From Hyalella azteca (Eukaryota; Arthropoda; Malacostraca; Amphipoda; Hyalellidae), in assembly GCF_000764305.2 (NCBI RefSeq), contig NW_025943805.1, positions 50,027 to 114,026 on the forward strand: DNA of 64,000 nucleotides, written 5' to 3'. Below, one piece after another: positions 13,462 through 50,872 of the stretch. The notes beneath the pieces are model-generated. The model saw only the letters and a list, made by a program, of their open reading frames with translations, did no database searches and was not told where the DNA came from. Each line of letters opens with the position of its first letter. Position 1 is the first letter of the stretch. Made by a program: the position numbers and the translations under genes.

Positions 13462-13672
13462 ACACCTTCTCCTCACGCGCCTCCTGCTGTCTCTACGCGC
13501 TCCCTGCTGTCTCCATGCGCCATATGCTGTCTCCACGAACCCTCTGCTATCTCCACGCGCCCTCTGCTGTCTCCACGCACCCTCTGCTATCTCCACGCGC
13601 CCTCTGCTGTCTTTACACGCCATCCCCGCTGTCTTCACGCGCTCACTGCTGTCTCCACGCGCCCTCTGCTCT
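13462..13672. repeat. 20-bp minisatellite
   Basis: About ten units of a 20-bp sequence close to 'cctctgctgtctccacgcgc'. Open frames of 60-98 codons on both strands follow from the repeat. Confidence 0.85.
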
Positions 13673-13689
13673 GGTCTCTAATAAGTTAT

Positions 13690-14420
13690 CATTAACTAAA
13701 TATTAACTGTAATCGTCGCTAAAAAATGTCAAACGTAAACGCAATTAACGCTTTATTAACGGAGACGGTCAGCAGCAAAATTGTAACTGTAACTATTAAA
13801 TTCGGAAAATATTGAAAATTTTAACATTACTCAAATATACTCCTTAAAATGTAAATAACAACTATCTAAAATAAATTCGATTCAATTAAATCAAGTGACA
13901 TCAACTAATTGAATAGATATTGCTGCTTCCGTCTTTTGAAAAAATTTCGGAAAGAGCCCAATTTCTTTGTCGGTGTTAAAACTTTCATTTGAATCTCCAT
14001 ATTTTAATTCTTGGCCATGGTAAAAGGAGATGCTGTACGCGGAACGATGGTCAGATAATTATAATTAAAATTTATAATCGATGATTGGCTGAGGCATAAT
14101 AACGTATCCTCCAACACAAACCGGAGGCCGCGAAGGGATTTTGGGAGGAGGTTTTAAGTGACCATAAATGGTAACTTACCCGTTGACGGGTTAATTAATT
14201 ATGGTCTCGTTGCGACTCGTGAATGCTGAAAAATAATTGTGGACTAAGTTTAAAATTATGCAAAACTTTTCTTAGCTAGACAATGCAGCTGTCCCTGACC
14301 TCGGTCGTAATCATTGACATGAGAATAATATATTTTGACCCTATTTACGAATGGCGTTGTAAAGCGATTTGTTTAAGGAGGATAAGGAGTTTATGAAACT
14401 AAATGTTGAAAATCTAAAAT
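13690..14420. other. no gene seen
   Basis: AT-rich and featureless apart from short poly-A/T runs. Confidence 0.45.
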
Positions 14421-14425
14421 AAAAT

Positions 14426-14560
14426 GCGTTCATTTGATGGCGTAAATCGTTAAATTAGTGAAAAAGCCTTTAACTAGCACAAGTTGANAAAATAAAAAGC
14501 GTTCATTTGATGGCGTAAATCGTTAAATTAGTGAAAAAGCCTTTAACTAGCACAAGTTGA
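14426..14560. other. unmerged contig overlap around a single N
   Basis: The 62 bases at 14,426-14,487 are repeated without visible change at 14,499-14,560, with a single N at 14,488 between. Two contig ends that overlap but were scaffolded instead of merged give exactly this pattern, so the second copy is probably not in the genome. Confidence 0.75.
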
Positions 14561-14689
14561 GCTGTTGGACTTATAGAAGTGTAAAAGCTGAACTGACGAA
14601 GAATGCATTGTTGAAAATTTGTTGATTTTTAATGTGCAACTTGTGGGGAAACAAATAGTGAATTTGTGAAAATACAGCGTTAAACCACT

Positions 14690-14880
14690 GAAAAATGCAG
14701 CTTTAAACTTGCAAAAAATCGTTTTCAACTTGTGAAAATTAGTTTTCAACTTGTGAAAAATAATTTTAAACTTGTAAAAATTAGTTTTAAACCTGTGAAA
14801 ATAGTTTTAAACTTGTGAAAAAATAGTTTTAAACTTGTGAAAAATAATTTTAAACTTTTGGAAAATAATTTTAAGTAGAT
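14690..14880. repeat. ~21-bp tandem repeat
   Basis: Units close to 'ttttaaacttgtgaaaaata' are repeated about eight times, with more diverged copies at the left. Confidence 0.75.
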
Positions 14881-15765
14881 ATGATCTGTGCGTGTGAAGG
14901 AACCAAATTAATCGTGAGGGGAAAGTGAGGGGCGGGAGGGAGAAGCGCTAATGTCCCTGCCACTGCGGTGAGGGCATTTTGTTGTAGCGTCTGAGGGTCG
15001 GTAATGCGCTCTCGGTTCGTGCGGTTAATAACATTCTGTATCAGAGGACCTTTCTAGAACACGGCGGCTACACAAATACGACTGAAGATGTGTGATATAC
15101 GAACCAAATAATTGCTCAATTATATCCCGCCAATGTACCAGTATTACATTAAGTAAGTTTGCGCAGCCAGGTATAGAAATAAATGGCCGGATCTCCAGCA
15201 ACTCAATTTTATGTGTTCAAGCTTCTTCCGGTCTCGATGTATATAATGTGAGCCTAATCTCGGCTCGACCTAAACAAACCTCCCGAATTGTTGTGGGATT
15301 TTCCGCGTCGCATTTAGATACGTTAATTATTAAATGCATCTCTCCATTAGCTACGCACTTCCCTAACTTCCTCCACAACCTTCTGGGCTGCGAACGTAGA
15401 TTTTCAGATCCGTGCGAGTAACAGCGAGCACGGATGTTCAATCGAGCGGGCAAAACAATTTCACATGATACATATGAAATTTCCCATTGATGTCGATGAA
15501 TAATTTGTTATTATATTGATTTTAAAATTGAAGAAATAATATTTAGCATAGGAAAACGACGTTCTAGGAAAAAAAATTCAATCCGTCTTGCATGGTTACC
15601 ATCACGGCGCAGCGTAATTTAATTTGGCATTTATAGGACCGTTAATTCTACATAAATATTTAGGGGTTAACCTATGTTATTTGTACGGAAAAGGGCCTAA
15701 TAACATTTTTAAAAATAGATGAATTCCATGCAAATAAAAATTCGTGTGCATTTTTCGATAACATC
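14881..15765. other. no gene seen
   Basis: Contains a 109-codon plus-strand open frame at 15,092-15,421 with an overlapping 78-codon minus-strand frame. Neither shows a recognisable domain, and I do not call a gene. Confidence 0.4.
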
Positions 15766-16698
15766 TTCGGAGATTGATATTCTTGTACAATCTCCAGTGA
15801 ATTATCTGCTTAATGTTCTCTTACATCCACACTTCAAATAGTTAGGAAGTGTCAGATAGTTGAAGAAGAAATAGCATCTGGTCTCACCCCGTACAGTCGT
15901 CTATGTCATGGTATTTAATAGCGTGTGTAAATTTATTCCAAAGTTTATTTTCTATTAATATGCAAGTATTTCTTTCACAAGCAACATCAGGTCAACTTTT
16001 GAATACTTGCAACATAATGTAAGGGTATTACGCAACACCCTTTGATGATGAGTAAGTTAATAACTCCCACACGCCGCCATGATCTTTACCGCTGCATGCT
16101 GGCATTTCCTTACCGATCAACTTTTCATTTATCTTGAATAACCAGAGTTGCTTGTGCACTGCTCATAAAAAGCTATTATTCATCCTTTGTAAAAAAGAAA
16201 GAATTAAAACGCTATCTTTAATACTTTTTACTTTGTGATTTTTTTAAAAGAGTAAGTTCCCACGCCGCACCCTGTATATTCGGAGATTGATATTCGTGTA
16301 CAATCTCCAGTGAATTATCTGCTTAATGTTCTCTTACATCCCCACTTCAAATAGTTAGGAAGAGTCAGATAGTTGAAAACGAATTAGCATCTGGTCTCAG
16401 CCCATCTATGTCATGTTATCTACACCTCATGTAGCGTGTGTTAATTTGTTCCAAAATTTATTTTCTATTAAAATGTAAATATTTCTTTCACAATCAACAT
16501 CAGGTTAAGTTTTGAATCCTTGCAACATAACGTGACTGTATTACGCAACTCCCGTTGATGACGAGTAAGTTAATAACTCCCACACGTCGCCATGATCTCT
16601 ACTGCTGCATGCTGGCATTTCCTTACCGATCAACTTTTCATTCATCTTGAATAACCGGAGTTGCTTGTGCACTGCTCATAAAAAGCTATTATTCATCC
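15766..16698. repeat. 420-bp direct duplication
   Basis: The segment 15,766-16,185 is repeated at 16,279-16,698 with the same length (offset 513 bp at both ends) and scattered substitutions, for example 'gtcagatagttgaagaagaa' against 'gtcagatagttgaaaacgaa'. The copies are separated by 93 bp ending in 'cccacgccgcaccctgtata'. The divergence shows a real, fairly old duplication and not an assembly copy. Confidence 0.85.
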
Positions 16699-18900
16699 AA
16701 AAATATTGAGTTGCAAAATTTGCACTTTAAATGCAATAAATTGTGCGGGATCCTAGATGCTGATTCCTTTTATTTAGATCAATAGAAGAGCATTAAGAAT
16801 GCAATAATAGGCCAATGGCGATAAGAACTCGAATAGTAATGTCCGAATTTTGACTGGAAAAATACGCGGACTGCAAATGAAGCAGAAACATGGCCAAAAA
16901 ATGACTTCGCTTAAGAATATAGAAACTTTGCTCTTCTAAATAATATTTATTACTGTCTGTTAGTTTTGGTTATTTTTTGATCATTAAAGATTTTTTTAAT
17001 TTGACGCTCATGCTCAAAATTTTCGTATCATGTTTGCTGAGCTGATAAAAAATTCTAGATGGATGAATGAATAAATTTGCATGAATTTGTAAAAAATGAA
17101 TGAAGTAGATATTTAGATCCCAGATCTCCAATGGACCGCGCCGATAGAGATGGACGTTCAGCGAATATTGAAGAAGAACTTGTATTATTTTACGAAATTT
17201 TACGTCTAATTACGCTAGGTCAGGTGCTGGAGACGCTAAAGTTTGCGTTGCGCACTCACCGAGCGCCGTCTATTAATTAAGATCTCTCGGAAATAGAATA
17301 CGACGCTAGGCTCCTCGATCCCTGCGCGAGATCAAGACCGGCGAAAAAATTAGACAAAATTTGTCAGGTTTCAGGTGTCGCGAGGTCGCAATTTGCCGTG
17401 AAGGAGGGTCTTGAAAGACATCCAATTTGCCATGAACGCCTCCTATTTGTCACTTAGCGGCACATCATTTTATTCAGATTAGGAAAGCTCTTCTCTGGCA
17501 CACCAGCGAGCGCTGGTCAAGGGGCGTATGCGAGTGCGCTGTCAACTTTCAAAGTTCGGCGCAACTCAACATGGCACTGCCATGCGAACGCCGCTGTCAC
17601 GCCCTGCGATAGAGACGAGTTTGTCGTGGCTTTGTCGCCACGAAGCTCAAAGTTAAAGGAATATCATATGTCCTTAAGGTCGCAAATCAAGGCTCCCGGC
17701 AGCGTTTCGCGGGAAGAGCAAATCAGCAAAGACCTTTTGGCGCGCGTCAAAGCAGGTTAATTACGTGATGTCATTTTTATACACGACACCTCATCTTGCC
17801 AGTGTGTGCGAGCTGCCGCCCTCGCTCGCTCGCTCAATTTTCCCCTCCATTCATTTGGCAGCCCCTATTACCCCTGTCCTCGTACCCTCACATTAATGTC
17901 TGAGCTATTACCTCTGCCCTCACACTCCCCTCTATTGTAACGTGCGCCCTCATGTGGCTGGTAACCTCAGAAATTGATACGCTTCTTGTGTGCTCTCGAA
18001 CGCCTTTTTCTGAGTACATTATTATTATCAGGCTTATTGATTTTTGAGGAGGGACTCTTCCAACGACTGAATCAGGACTTTGCAGTGATACTTGTGATGA
18101 AATATTTCTATCATCATCGTTATTCCACAAGAAATCATGATGAAAAATTATTTAATTTCGTGTTCAAGTAAATATTTGAGTAATTAATGAAATTATTTGA
18201 AATATGTATGCATTGCACGTCAGCATTATTTGATACTGCGCCTTACGGTGCCACTACAGCAGCTCTAATAGGATAACAATCAAACAACGATTTGTAATCA
18301 TAACATTTGTTAGAAAATATTTGGACAGTGCAGAAAATGTTCTGTTCAAGCCAGCATGATAAGCATAATATTAATGTACGAATATTCACACCAGCGTACT
18401 GTATAGCACCGGCACATATACAATCATATACAGAAAACTATACATATTACGATGACTACGATGATATAATGCATGTGCAAAGCGATATCATAGCTACTAC
18501 TTTAAACACTTAATAAATAAATTAAACACTTAATGATAAACTCAATAAATACTTGACAGTTCTACGTATATATGGGTGAGCGGAATAGTTTCAATTTCGC
18601 CGCCATGCTCTTGTACCGTCTTTCTTCTATGCAAAAAGCTTGGCACTGTTGAATCGACACTAAAATACCATCTTTCAAATGCATCCATGCAGCGTAATAT
18701 CAACTTTGGAAATTATACAATAGCATCAGTTATGCACTGAACATCAAAATAAATTTACGTTCATTGAAGTGAAACTTTTTTTGAAGTCTTGAAAAAATAA
18801 TCTTTGCCTAAACATGTTTTTCCAACAGGCGTTCTCAACAAGATCGTACAAATTGAATCGAGATCCTATACACTCGTGCTGCTTCCGGAAGGTTAGTACC
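16699..18900. other. no gene seen
   Basis: AT-rich, with a more GC-rich, CpG-containing stretch at 17,130-17,880 that has no long frame. It could be a regulatory or decayed element; nothing was recognised. Confidence 0.4.
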
Positions 18901-18904
18901 TACT

Positions 18905-18950
18905 GTAGTAGTAGTAGTAATAGTAGTAATAGTAGTAATAGTAGAAATGT
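18905..18950. repeat. (TAGTAG/TAATAG)n microsatellite
   Basis: Imperfect trinucleotide array of about 15 units. Confidence 0.85.
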
Positions 18951-19392
18951 GTGGGACTTCGTCGAAATAACGATGTACTTTTCGCCCTATGTAGGTTATA
19001 TTGACCCAGGATAAAGGTTGTGTTAGTGCTACGCGCAGAGAGTGTGTCAATATTTGGACAATATTACCCATAAATTTTTCTGAACGTTGTTCTATATTAT
19101 TTTTTTTTTCAATTTTCGAAAGCACTTGAAATTTTGAAATTTAATATTTTTGCTAAATACGTGGGAAGACTAAGACGCTTTATGCCGTTTTTTGATATAA
19201 CACTGAAGTTCTTGCCTGGTGCCAGTGCAAAAATAGAGTACGGATACGGCAGGTTAAATAATATCTTCATAGAAATATTTATTTGTCTTCCGCATACCTT
19301 CTGATGCGAGGGTAATTTTTTTTTGTTTCAAAAACTCATCTTCGTGATAGAAAGTTGTTGACTTGATCAGCTTAGATGACACAGCTGAACAC

Positions 19393-19632
19393 ATAATAAT
19401 AATAGCGGTTTCAGCGTTTATTAGGCCATAGGCCTGTCGCCGATTCTTAACATCGCAGAACATCCACAGCTTGTTGCGGTCTCGAACTCACAACTCACTG
19501 CTTCTAATTCTGCTGTGCTTAACCGCCCGGCCTCCTGGCCGATTCTGACCAGAAACTGGCGCACAGAGCTGGGATCGAACCCGCACCTCTCTGCTCCAAT
19601 TTTGGTACTCTGAACTGTAATCACTGGGCCTA
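19393..19632 (-). mobile_element. dimeric tRNA-derived SINE, copy 1
   Basis: Reading the minus strand, the element begins 'AGGCCCAGTGATTACAG' (A-box-like), then 'GGGTTCGATCCC' (a perfect Pol III B box), then a second, related module with 'GGCCGGGCGGTTAAGCAC' and 'GAGTTCGAGACC'. After these comes a hairpin tail, 'GACAGGCCTATGGCCTAAT', and a short TTA-rich end at 19,393-19,405. Copies 2 and 3 at 44.9 and 56.6 kb align along nearly the whole length. The A box here carries a substitution (AGTGATT for AGTGGTT), so this copy is likely inactive. Confidence 0.85.
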
Positions 19633-22264
19633 AAAGATAAAAAATTTGAGCTGAATTCAAATTGAAGCGTTCTTCAATAATTAAAGTTATAACTCGACAC
19701 CGACGTCGATTGCTTTGATATAAAGTTGAGAAAATAAATACAATAACACAGATATATTGAATAGGATACAAAACAATCACACAAAAATAAGGTAATTATC
19801 ACAAGGTTAGCCGCACATAAGAAATTAAGCCTGAAGGCATCACATGACAGAACAGCTTCAGTAATTCTTGGCAGCATCGATACGAAACTTATTTTTCTAC
19901 AGTCACCCGCAGGCTGAAGCATTAGCAGTAAATGAATTATTTTTGTTCATAGTAAATTATTATAGTTTGGTAATATATTATTATGGTCTTGTATTAGGAT
20001 CTTCAACTAATTTATGGCGTTGTTGACCAAAAAAAAAACAAATTCTGCTTCAAAAAAAAAAAAAGACCAAATCCTGCTCCCTCTTTTTCCCTCTCTCCAG
20101 CTCAATGCTAAAGTTTGAGCTTAAAAATCTATTTTGCCATTCACTACGTACATGAAATTTACAGAGCATAAAACTCGCAACAAAAATTATGAAGAAATTC
20201 TACGTATATACGAACACATCAAACACGCACAAGTTATTACTTGGATATAAACTTAGCTGCACGGAGCATAGATCACGTCTGCAAGCGATGAAATGCTAAA
20301 CCTTAACAGTGCTTGCCAAAACATTATCTTTTCGCTCTTTCCAAATTTTGCGCTCCAGTTATTACATTAATTATATTGAATCTCCGTCCTCGTACATAAA
20401 TATTATAGTTACCCGATCCACATGTCCCAACAGAACAGGGATCATTACGTACACAATTTACATGAAGTTTTTCACGAGTGCATTTACGAGCAATTACGCT
20501 CTTGCCGGAATCACGCACAGCTGCTAAAATAAGACTAGGAGTTTTTCAATACTGAAAAGGACAACCTCGCTAGAGATAAGAAGCGAAACGTAATCGTACG
20601 TCTACATCGAGCTGCATTAGCAACACCGACAGTACCTATTACTGTCTACTACATACACACATAAGAACACGGAATCTCGCTTCATATGCAACACATTACA
20701 TGCACCCGTAAATAGAAATGTAACGTTGCAGTTCTTAGCGACCGGACAATATGCCGAGAGTTCTACAAAATACACGTCGTACAACAGTATTCTAAACGGC
20801 ACCGATTTTAAACCGCATATTTATTCTCGACGAAATCGAAATGATTTCGTAAATGGTTCACAGTCCACCATAACATATACATAGTATAATAGTAACTTTT
20901 TAAATAGTAAAGTCACTTTTAAATAAGTGACGTTCCAGCACGAAACGAAAGATACGAAGATCACAACAGCAATGGAGAAACATAATATTAAACAATGTTC
21001 TACTAATCGAGAACCTTGACTCTAATGGATCATCGTGGAAGCTTACTTAAAAGATACGTGCACACAACGCAAACAAGTGAATGTAATAATAATAAGAACA
21101 GGTTACTCGGCTATCAAGTCCTGAGTTGGCATTAAGACTGGCGTTTATTGACCACAAAATAGGTCTATATTTGGCTAAATTAATGCTCTTGGTGTCATCC
21201 GTTGATGAATTTTATCCCGTCATAATTTTTCCTGAAGAAACGTAGTATTGGCCTTGAGTGGTTTGAAAGTATACTAAAGCTAACTAAATTGGAGCGAATC
21301 AAAAGGGTTCCAGCTAAACACAGAAAAATTGTATATAAACTACGTACAATTTTAAATGTGCCTCAATTGCATTTGTTACAAGGAAGCTTAATTTGTTGGG
21401 CGTTTGCTCTAAAGAAAAATTCAAGTAAAGCGGCAAGTGCTACAATTTCCGCTGTTCAAGATAAATAACATATCAGCAGTAACTTACAATGGCACGATAC
21501 AGGAATAATACCGAAAACAGCAACCAAGATAATCATTAATCTACAGCTGAAAACTATTCAGCGATATCTAGTGTATATGACGAGCATGTTTCACGATTGC
21601 AGCCAGCAGAAACACACGAAACATCACATGACTATGAGAGCTATAATTGGTCACTTGAGCCACGATCACGGCTCTGAACAGTTAATTACACAGGTCAAGA
21701 GTTGCACTTTAGGCACGGTCTCTACATGGGACACAACGTCGAAGTCCGCCCATCTCGTCCATCTTACATCAAACGCCACAAATACCGACCTTTCAAACAC
21801 TTGCTAATATGTACAATTTTCAATATAGTCGCGTAATCCTTTATATGATCACATTAATAGTTTAGAACTCCTGAGTACGTAGCAACTGCATCCACAAGCT
21901 AATTGTACCCTCCCAATTTCACTTTATAGGAATCTACATTCAACCATACCGTAAGGATTCGACTTATCCAACTTTAGCACTAGAAAATTATTTTACGAGA
22001 CCACAGCACCACATTAAACTAATCTTTTTCAATATTATCACCTCAGCAATTGGATAAATGTTTACAATATCCTATTAGAACAACACAATTTACTATATTT
22101 TTAATCCGTACACTGCATCAACTGTTAAAGGAAAACTCCGTAAAATATTCCAAATAAAGAACGCTCGGCACCGTTCTAAATCAAGAATCAAAATTCCCAT
22201 TTGTTTCTCTATTAATCAATGACCTTCGATAATTTTTTTTTGGCGACGCTCAATAATATTGAGC
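19633..22264. other. no gene seen; downstream of HECW
   Basis: AT-rich DNA below the end of the HECW gene. Poly-A runs at 20,029-20,061. Plus-strand frames up to 78 codons have no recognisable content. Confidence 0.45.
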
Positions 22265-22270
22265 TTTATT
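22265..22270 (-). terminator. candidate polyadenylation signal of HECW
   Basis: First AATAAA on the minus strand downstream of the HECW stop codon, about 345 bases beyond it. A small palindrome ('ctcaataatattgag') lies just upstream of it. That this signal is used is an inference from position only. Confidence 0.35.
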
Positions 22271-22525
22271 AGAACCGAAAACTGTATACGAAACAAATAG
22301 TAGGCTGCTTTTCGTTTATCACTATCCACCATCAATTGACAGCCCCATCCATAAATACATAGCTATAAACATGGCGGTAGCTTCATGGCAATCATTCATT
22401 GTATACCGAAACTAAGCAGCATTATTGCATCGTTCCATGGATTGAATTGACTTCAGGTGTTTGAACGACACATCCATCACTCGATGCCGAGTGTGAACCC
22501 CTCACTCGTTGCCACGGTGCACCCG

Positions 22526-22570
22526 TCACTCGATGCCAAAGTTGGCGGTCTCCTCGACAGCGAGCAGCAG
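22526..22570 (-). pseudogene. tandem copy of the HECW C-terminal tail, beyond the stop
   Basis: The last 15 codons of HECW including the stop (22,614-22,658) are repeated 88 bases downstream. The copy reads '[14 protein letters not shown]' plus a stop on the minus strand, against '[14 protein letters not shown]' in the gene, with five nucleotide differences. A weaker third trace ('ctcactcgttgcc') lies at 22,500-22,513. It is in the 3' UTR and has no acceptor or upstream domain, so it is a non-functional duplicate. Confidence 0.7.
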
Positions 22571-22613
22571 CCCCGACTCCATGCGGCGTCCTTCGCTCTA
22601 TGCCTCGTGCCCC

Positions 22614-47410
<24,797 letters not shown>

Positions 47411-47929
47411 CCACTCAAAATGGGATTGAGCTCATGTCAAATTTCCAATTCATTCTTCTATAAAATCTGGCAAGTCAGTGCTCAAACACTCAATGCTTGA
47501 TATACATTAATTTCTTCATAAATTCAAGATGTTGTTGGAAGTTAATTTCTTTACCACACCATACAGAAATTATCTTGGGCTAAATTGAAGTTTTTTATGC
47601 AGAGAAGTATAAAATATATCTATATAAATTGTTGATTTCATCAAATGGATGTTAAACGTAGAATCAATGGCACAATAAATAGCAAGATATTTTCATCTGA
47701 AATCTTTATAAAAAAGATGAGGGATGGTATTGACAATGGATGAAAACAGTAAAATCAAAATGTACTAGAAAATTTAAAATTAAACTTTATGAAGCCAAAA
47801 AATTAAGAATTTGTGTATTTGTCTCAATTAAAAAGGGATTTCAACAACAAATCATCAGCAGAGATAAGGACCTAGTATAAAGTCTCATTCTATCCACCAT
47901 TTATTATGCCAATAGGTGTTTCTTTAGCT
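47411..47929. other. upstream of the first HECW coding exon
   Basis: AT-rich; would hold the 5' UTR or an intron. No TATA box or initiator that I would trust. Confidence 0.4.
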
Positions 47930-48385
47930 TTTTTACAACACTTCTCTTTAACTTCACTTCTTGTCTGTTTGTTTATCTGTCTGATACAAATCTTATAATC
48001 AATATTCAACACACTTCTACCTGTCCAATTGATCTAAAATTTTGCACACTTGCGTAAAGTTGAAGACAATGCATTAATCAATTAACAGAATACCGTATAT
48101 AATTTTGAAATTAACAATTTTTTTTGCAATTTGAAAAATTAAAAAAAAATAATTTTTTCTTCTACAAATTTTATAATCGATATTCAACACACTTTTACCT
48201 GTCCAATCAACCTGAAATTTTGCACACTTGTGCAAAGTTGAAGACAAGGCATGAATCAATTGACAGAATAAATAATTTTTATTAATATGGAAATAAAATT
48301 AGAAATTCATTGTAGATGTGTAACATAGGAGACACTGTATTCTTTAGAAGTGTTGTCTTTAATAAGTAATTTTTAAATGCATATT
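47930..48385 (+). repeat. dispersed repeat (6.8-8.4 kb family)
   Basis: Shares 'acaacacttctctttaactt', 'acacttctacctgtccaatt' and 'ctggattctttagaagtgtt'-type blocks with the duplicated repeat at 6.8-8.4 kb, in the same orientation. Confidence 0.75.
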
Positions 48386-48416
48386 ATTACCATTCCGCCT
48401 ATAATTTTATCCTTAT

Positions 48417-48586
48417 TAGTCCAGTCAGTGGAATAGGTAAGTCTAAATCGAGTTAGCATTAGGCCATTAGGCATTAGCAGTAGATAATTTAACCTATAGG
48501 CTAGTCCAGTCAGTGGAAAAGGTAAGTCTAAATTGAGTTAGCATTAGGCCATTAGGCATTAGCAGTAGATAATTTAACCTATAGGC
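48417..48586. repeat. 85-bp tandem duplication
   Basis: Two units (48,417-48,501 and 48,502-48,586) differing at about two positions. Confidence 0.95.
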
Positions 48587-48589
48587 TCC

Positions 48590-49688
48590 TGATAAGGCAT
48601 AAACCTTCTCTTCTCAAACAAAAAAAATACAACCATTCATTTGTCCACTTGAGTATAATGTGTTTAAACTTGTCAACAAAAGGATAACATCAAGGTAGGC
48701 TGAAACAATAGTCAAAAACATTGTTACCTACATAAAAAGTACCCTTAACATCCATGTGTTCAAGAGGATAAATCTTAGAGTGAGTGATGTACGTAAATTG
48801 TGACTTGCTCATTGTCAGGAGAAATAATTTTGAAAGCTTGGGAGCAAAAAGTATTGAGTATTTCTAACAAACTCAAACCAATGTACTAATTCAAAAGTTA
48901 ATGGTCAATCCATTTTTTATGTCTTGCTAATTAGAGACATCAAATAAGATGCATTTATACCTTCAAATAAAATTAATTAAGAAATAATTTTTCATCACTG
49001 CCTACTCATAAAATTAATGGCCATAAATAATATCTAGTAAAAGCATCAAAATTTCTGTTACTGTTATTTTCCCATCTTATAATTATCATGAATAGAGATA
49101 GAAAATTTCAATGACTTGAACATTCTGATGAATCATACTTTGCAATTTGAGCAGTGAAAAGTTATTTTAATTATGAACTAAATGCACCAATCACTATATA
49201 AATATTTATACAATTATTGTCTATATATACTGAAGTGCAGATACTATTGTTGCTGTTTTGAGTCTGTCTTGTACATAATAAAAGCAGGTTCAAATAGTTA
49301 AATTGAAAATTAAAATTGATATTTCCTTGGTTTAAAAGATCAAAGTAAAAACAATCAATTACAAAGTTTATTATCCAAAACTAGTCTACTTCTAGTTATG
49401 CTTCATTTGGCAATGGCTAAACCTGAGGAAGACAATGCACAATATAAGGAACTAAAGAAATTAAGAAAAGCTTAAGTAGTTTCAACTTCAAGCAACATGG
49501 ACATTGGTCAGAAGCTTGGTTTATTTTATCTTCTACAAAATAATTACCCAGTTTAATATCAAGAAGTGTGTAACTCAGGTGAGATAATATGTATACAAAG
49601 TATACACATCATATTGAATCTAAAAACTGAAAACTTTTCTTTCCTTTTATATTAGCTAATATTTTTTAACTAATCAAGTTATGCACCA
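48590..49688. other. no gene seen
   Basis: AT-rich, no frames or arrays of note. Confidence 0.45.
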
Positions 49689-49916
49689 GCCTTACTGGAA
49701 AATAACATGCATTTAAAAATTACTTTTTAAAGAGAACACTTCTAAAGAGGCCAGTGTTTCTGATGTTACGCATGAACAATGAATTTCTTACTTTCTTTTT
49801 AAAAATTTGTAAAAATAATAGGTATTTAAAATGTATTTTAAAAAATAAATTTTTTATAATTTTCAAATTATTTATTCTGTCCATGGATTCATGTATTGTC
49901 TGACTTTACTCAAGTA

Positions 49917-50872
49917 CCGTCAACCGGGGCTACTCCGGACGGGTGGGGTAACTCGGGACAGTCCTCCGACACGGCGTAAAACTGTTTTAGTAGCAAAATT
50001 AATTGGAATATTGCAAAACTAATTAGAGTGGCGTAAACATCAACATTTTTCCTATCTATGTAGTATAAAGGAAGTTCAAAAATACTACATTCACTAGCTT
50101 TGAAAAATTTCTGAGAAAATGGTGGAAAATGATATTTTGAAAAGTTACTTCTGCTAAGTTCTGTATTAAAATAAATATTCACCGTATTAAAAAATTTTAC
50201 TTACATAAAAGTTGCAGCCAGGTGTCGGCTTGCAAACGTAATTGACAGATTTTGCCTATCTCATTCCAAAAAAATGGCGGTCATTTCCGCACGGCAGGGC
50301 TACTCAGGACCTGTCTCTTATACACATCTAGATGTGTATAAGAGACAGCTATAAGGCTGCTGATACGAAGCTTGCAATGGACAAGGTTGTTGTAAATGCT
50401 CAATGGCATGTTCATGGATACGGTAATATCACATCAATAATACGATAATTGCACATCAATAATACGGTATTTAATGTATATGGCAATATCATATCAATAA
50501 AGGAAAAACAAGTAAAAATCACAGAAAATGTCATTTATTCTACCTCTACATCATCTACAATGAAAGAGGAGGACTTCAGAGTACTGTTAGTAATGGATGA
50601 GTACACTCTGCATGCTTCAAATATTTTAAAATGAAGTTTTATTCCAAGTGTCCTGAGTAGCCCCGTTCGACGGGGCTACTCGGGACACTTTTTTTTGTTT
50701 CTGGCACCTTACGAATAGCATATGGAATTTTTTTGACAATGCCATTTGATAGCCCTCGCAAAGAGCTATAAAATGAGCCTAAACTTGTTTATGAAATGTT
50801 TCATCATAAGAAGTTATTAACAGTTATTAACAAAAAACGCTCAAAACTGTCCCGAGTAGCCCCAGTTGACGG
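49917..50872 (+). mobile_element. pogo-like TIR element, copy 1 (nested)
   Basis: Terminal inverted repeats 'CCGTCAACCGGGGCTACTC' (left) and '...GAGTAGCCCCAGTTGACGG' (right), flanked by TA on both sides. Inside are transposase remnants: about 50,350-50,400 reads 'YKAADTKLAMDKVV', like the start of a Psq-type DNA-binding domain, and near 50,580-50,630 'FRVLLVMDEYTLHASN' resembles the second catalytic Asp region of pogo/Tigger-type DDE transposases. An internal palindrome of the terminal motif lies at 50,650-50,690. It is far too short to be autonomous. A sequencing linker interrupts it. Confidence 0.75.
50311..50348. other. Nextera mate-pair junction linker (assembly contaminant)
   Basis: The 38 bases are a perfect palindrome of two 19-bp Tn5 mosaic ends, AGATGTGTATAAGAGACAG preceded by its reverse complement. 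This is the circularisation junction of Nextera mate-pair libraries, so it is not native DNA. Sequences on its two sides may not be adjacent in the genome. Confidence 0.97.
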
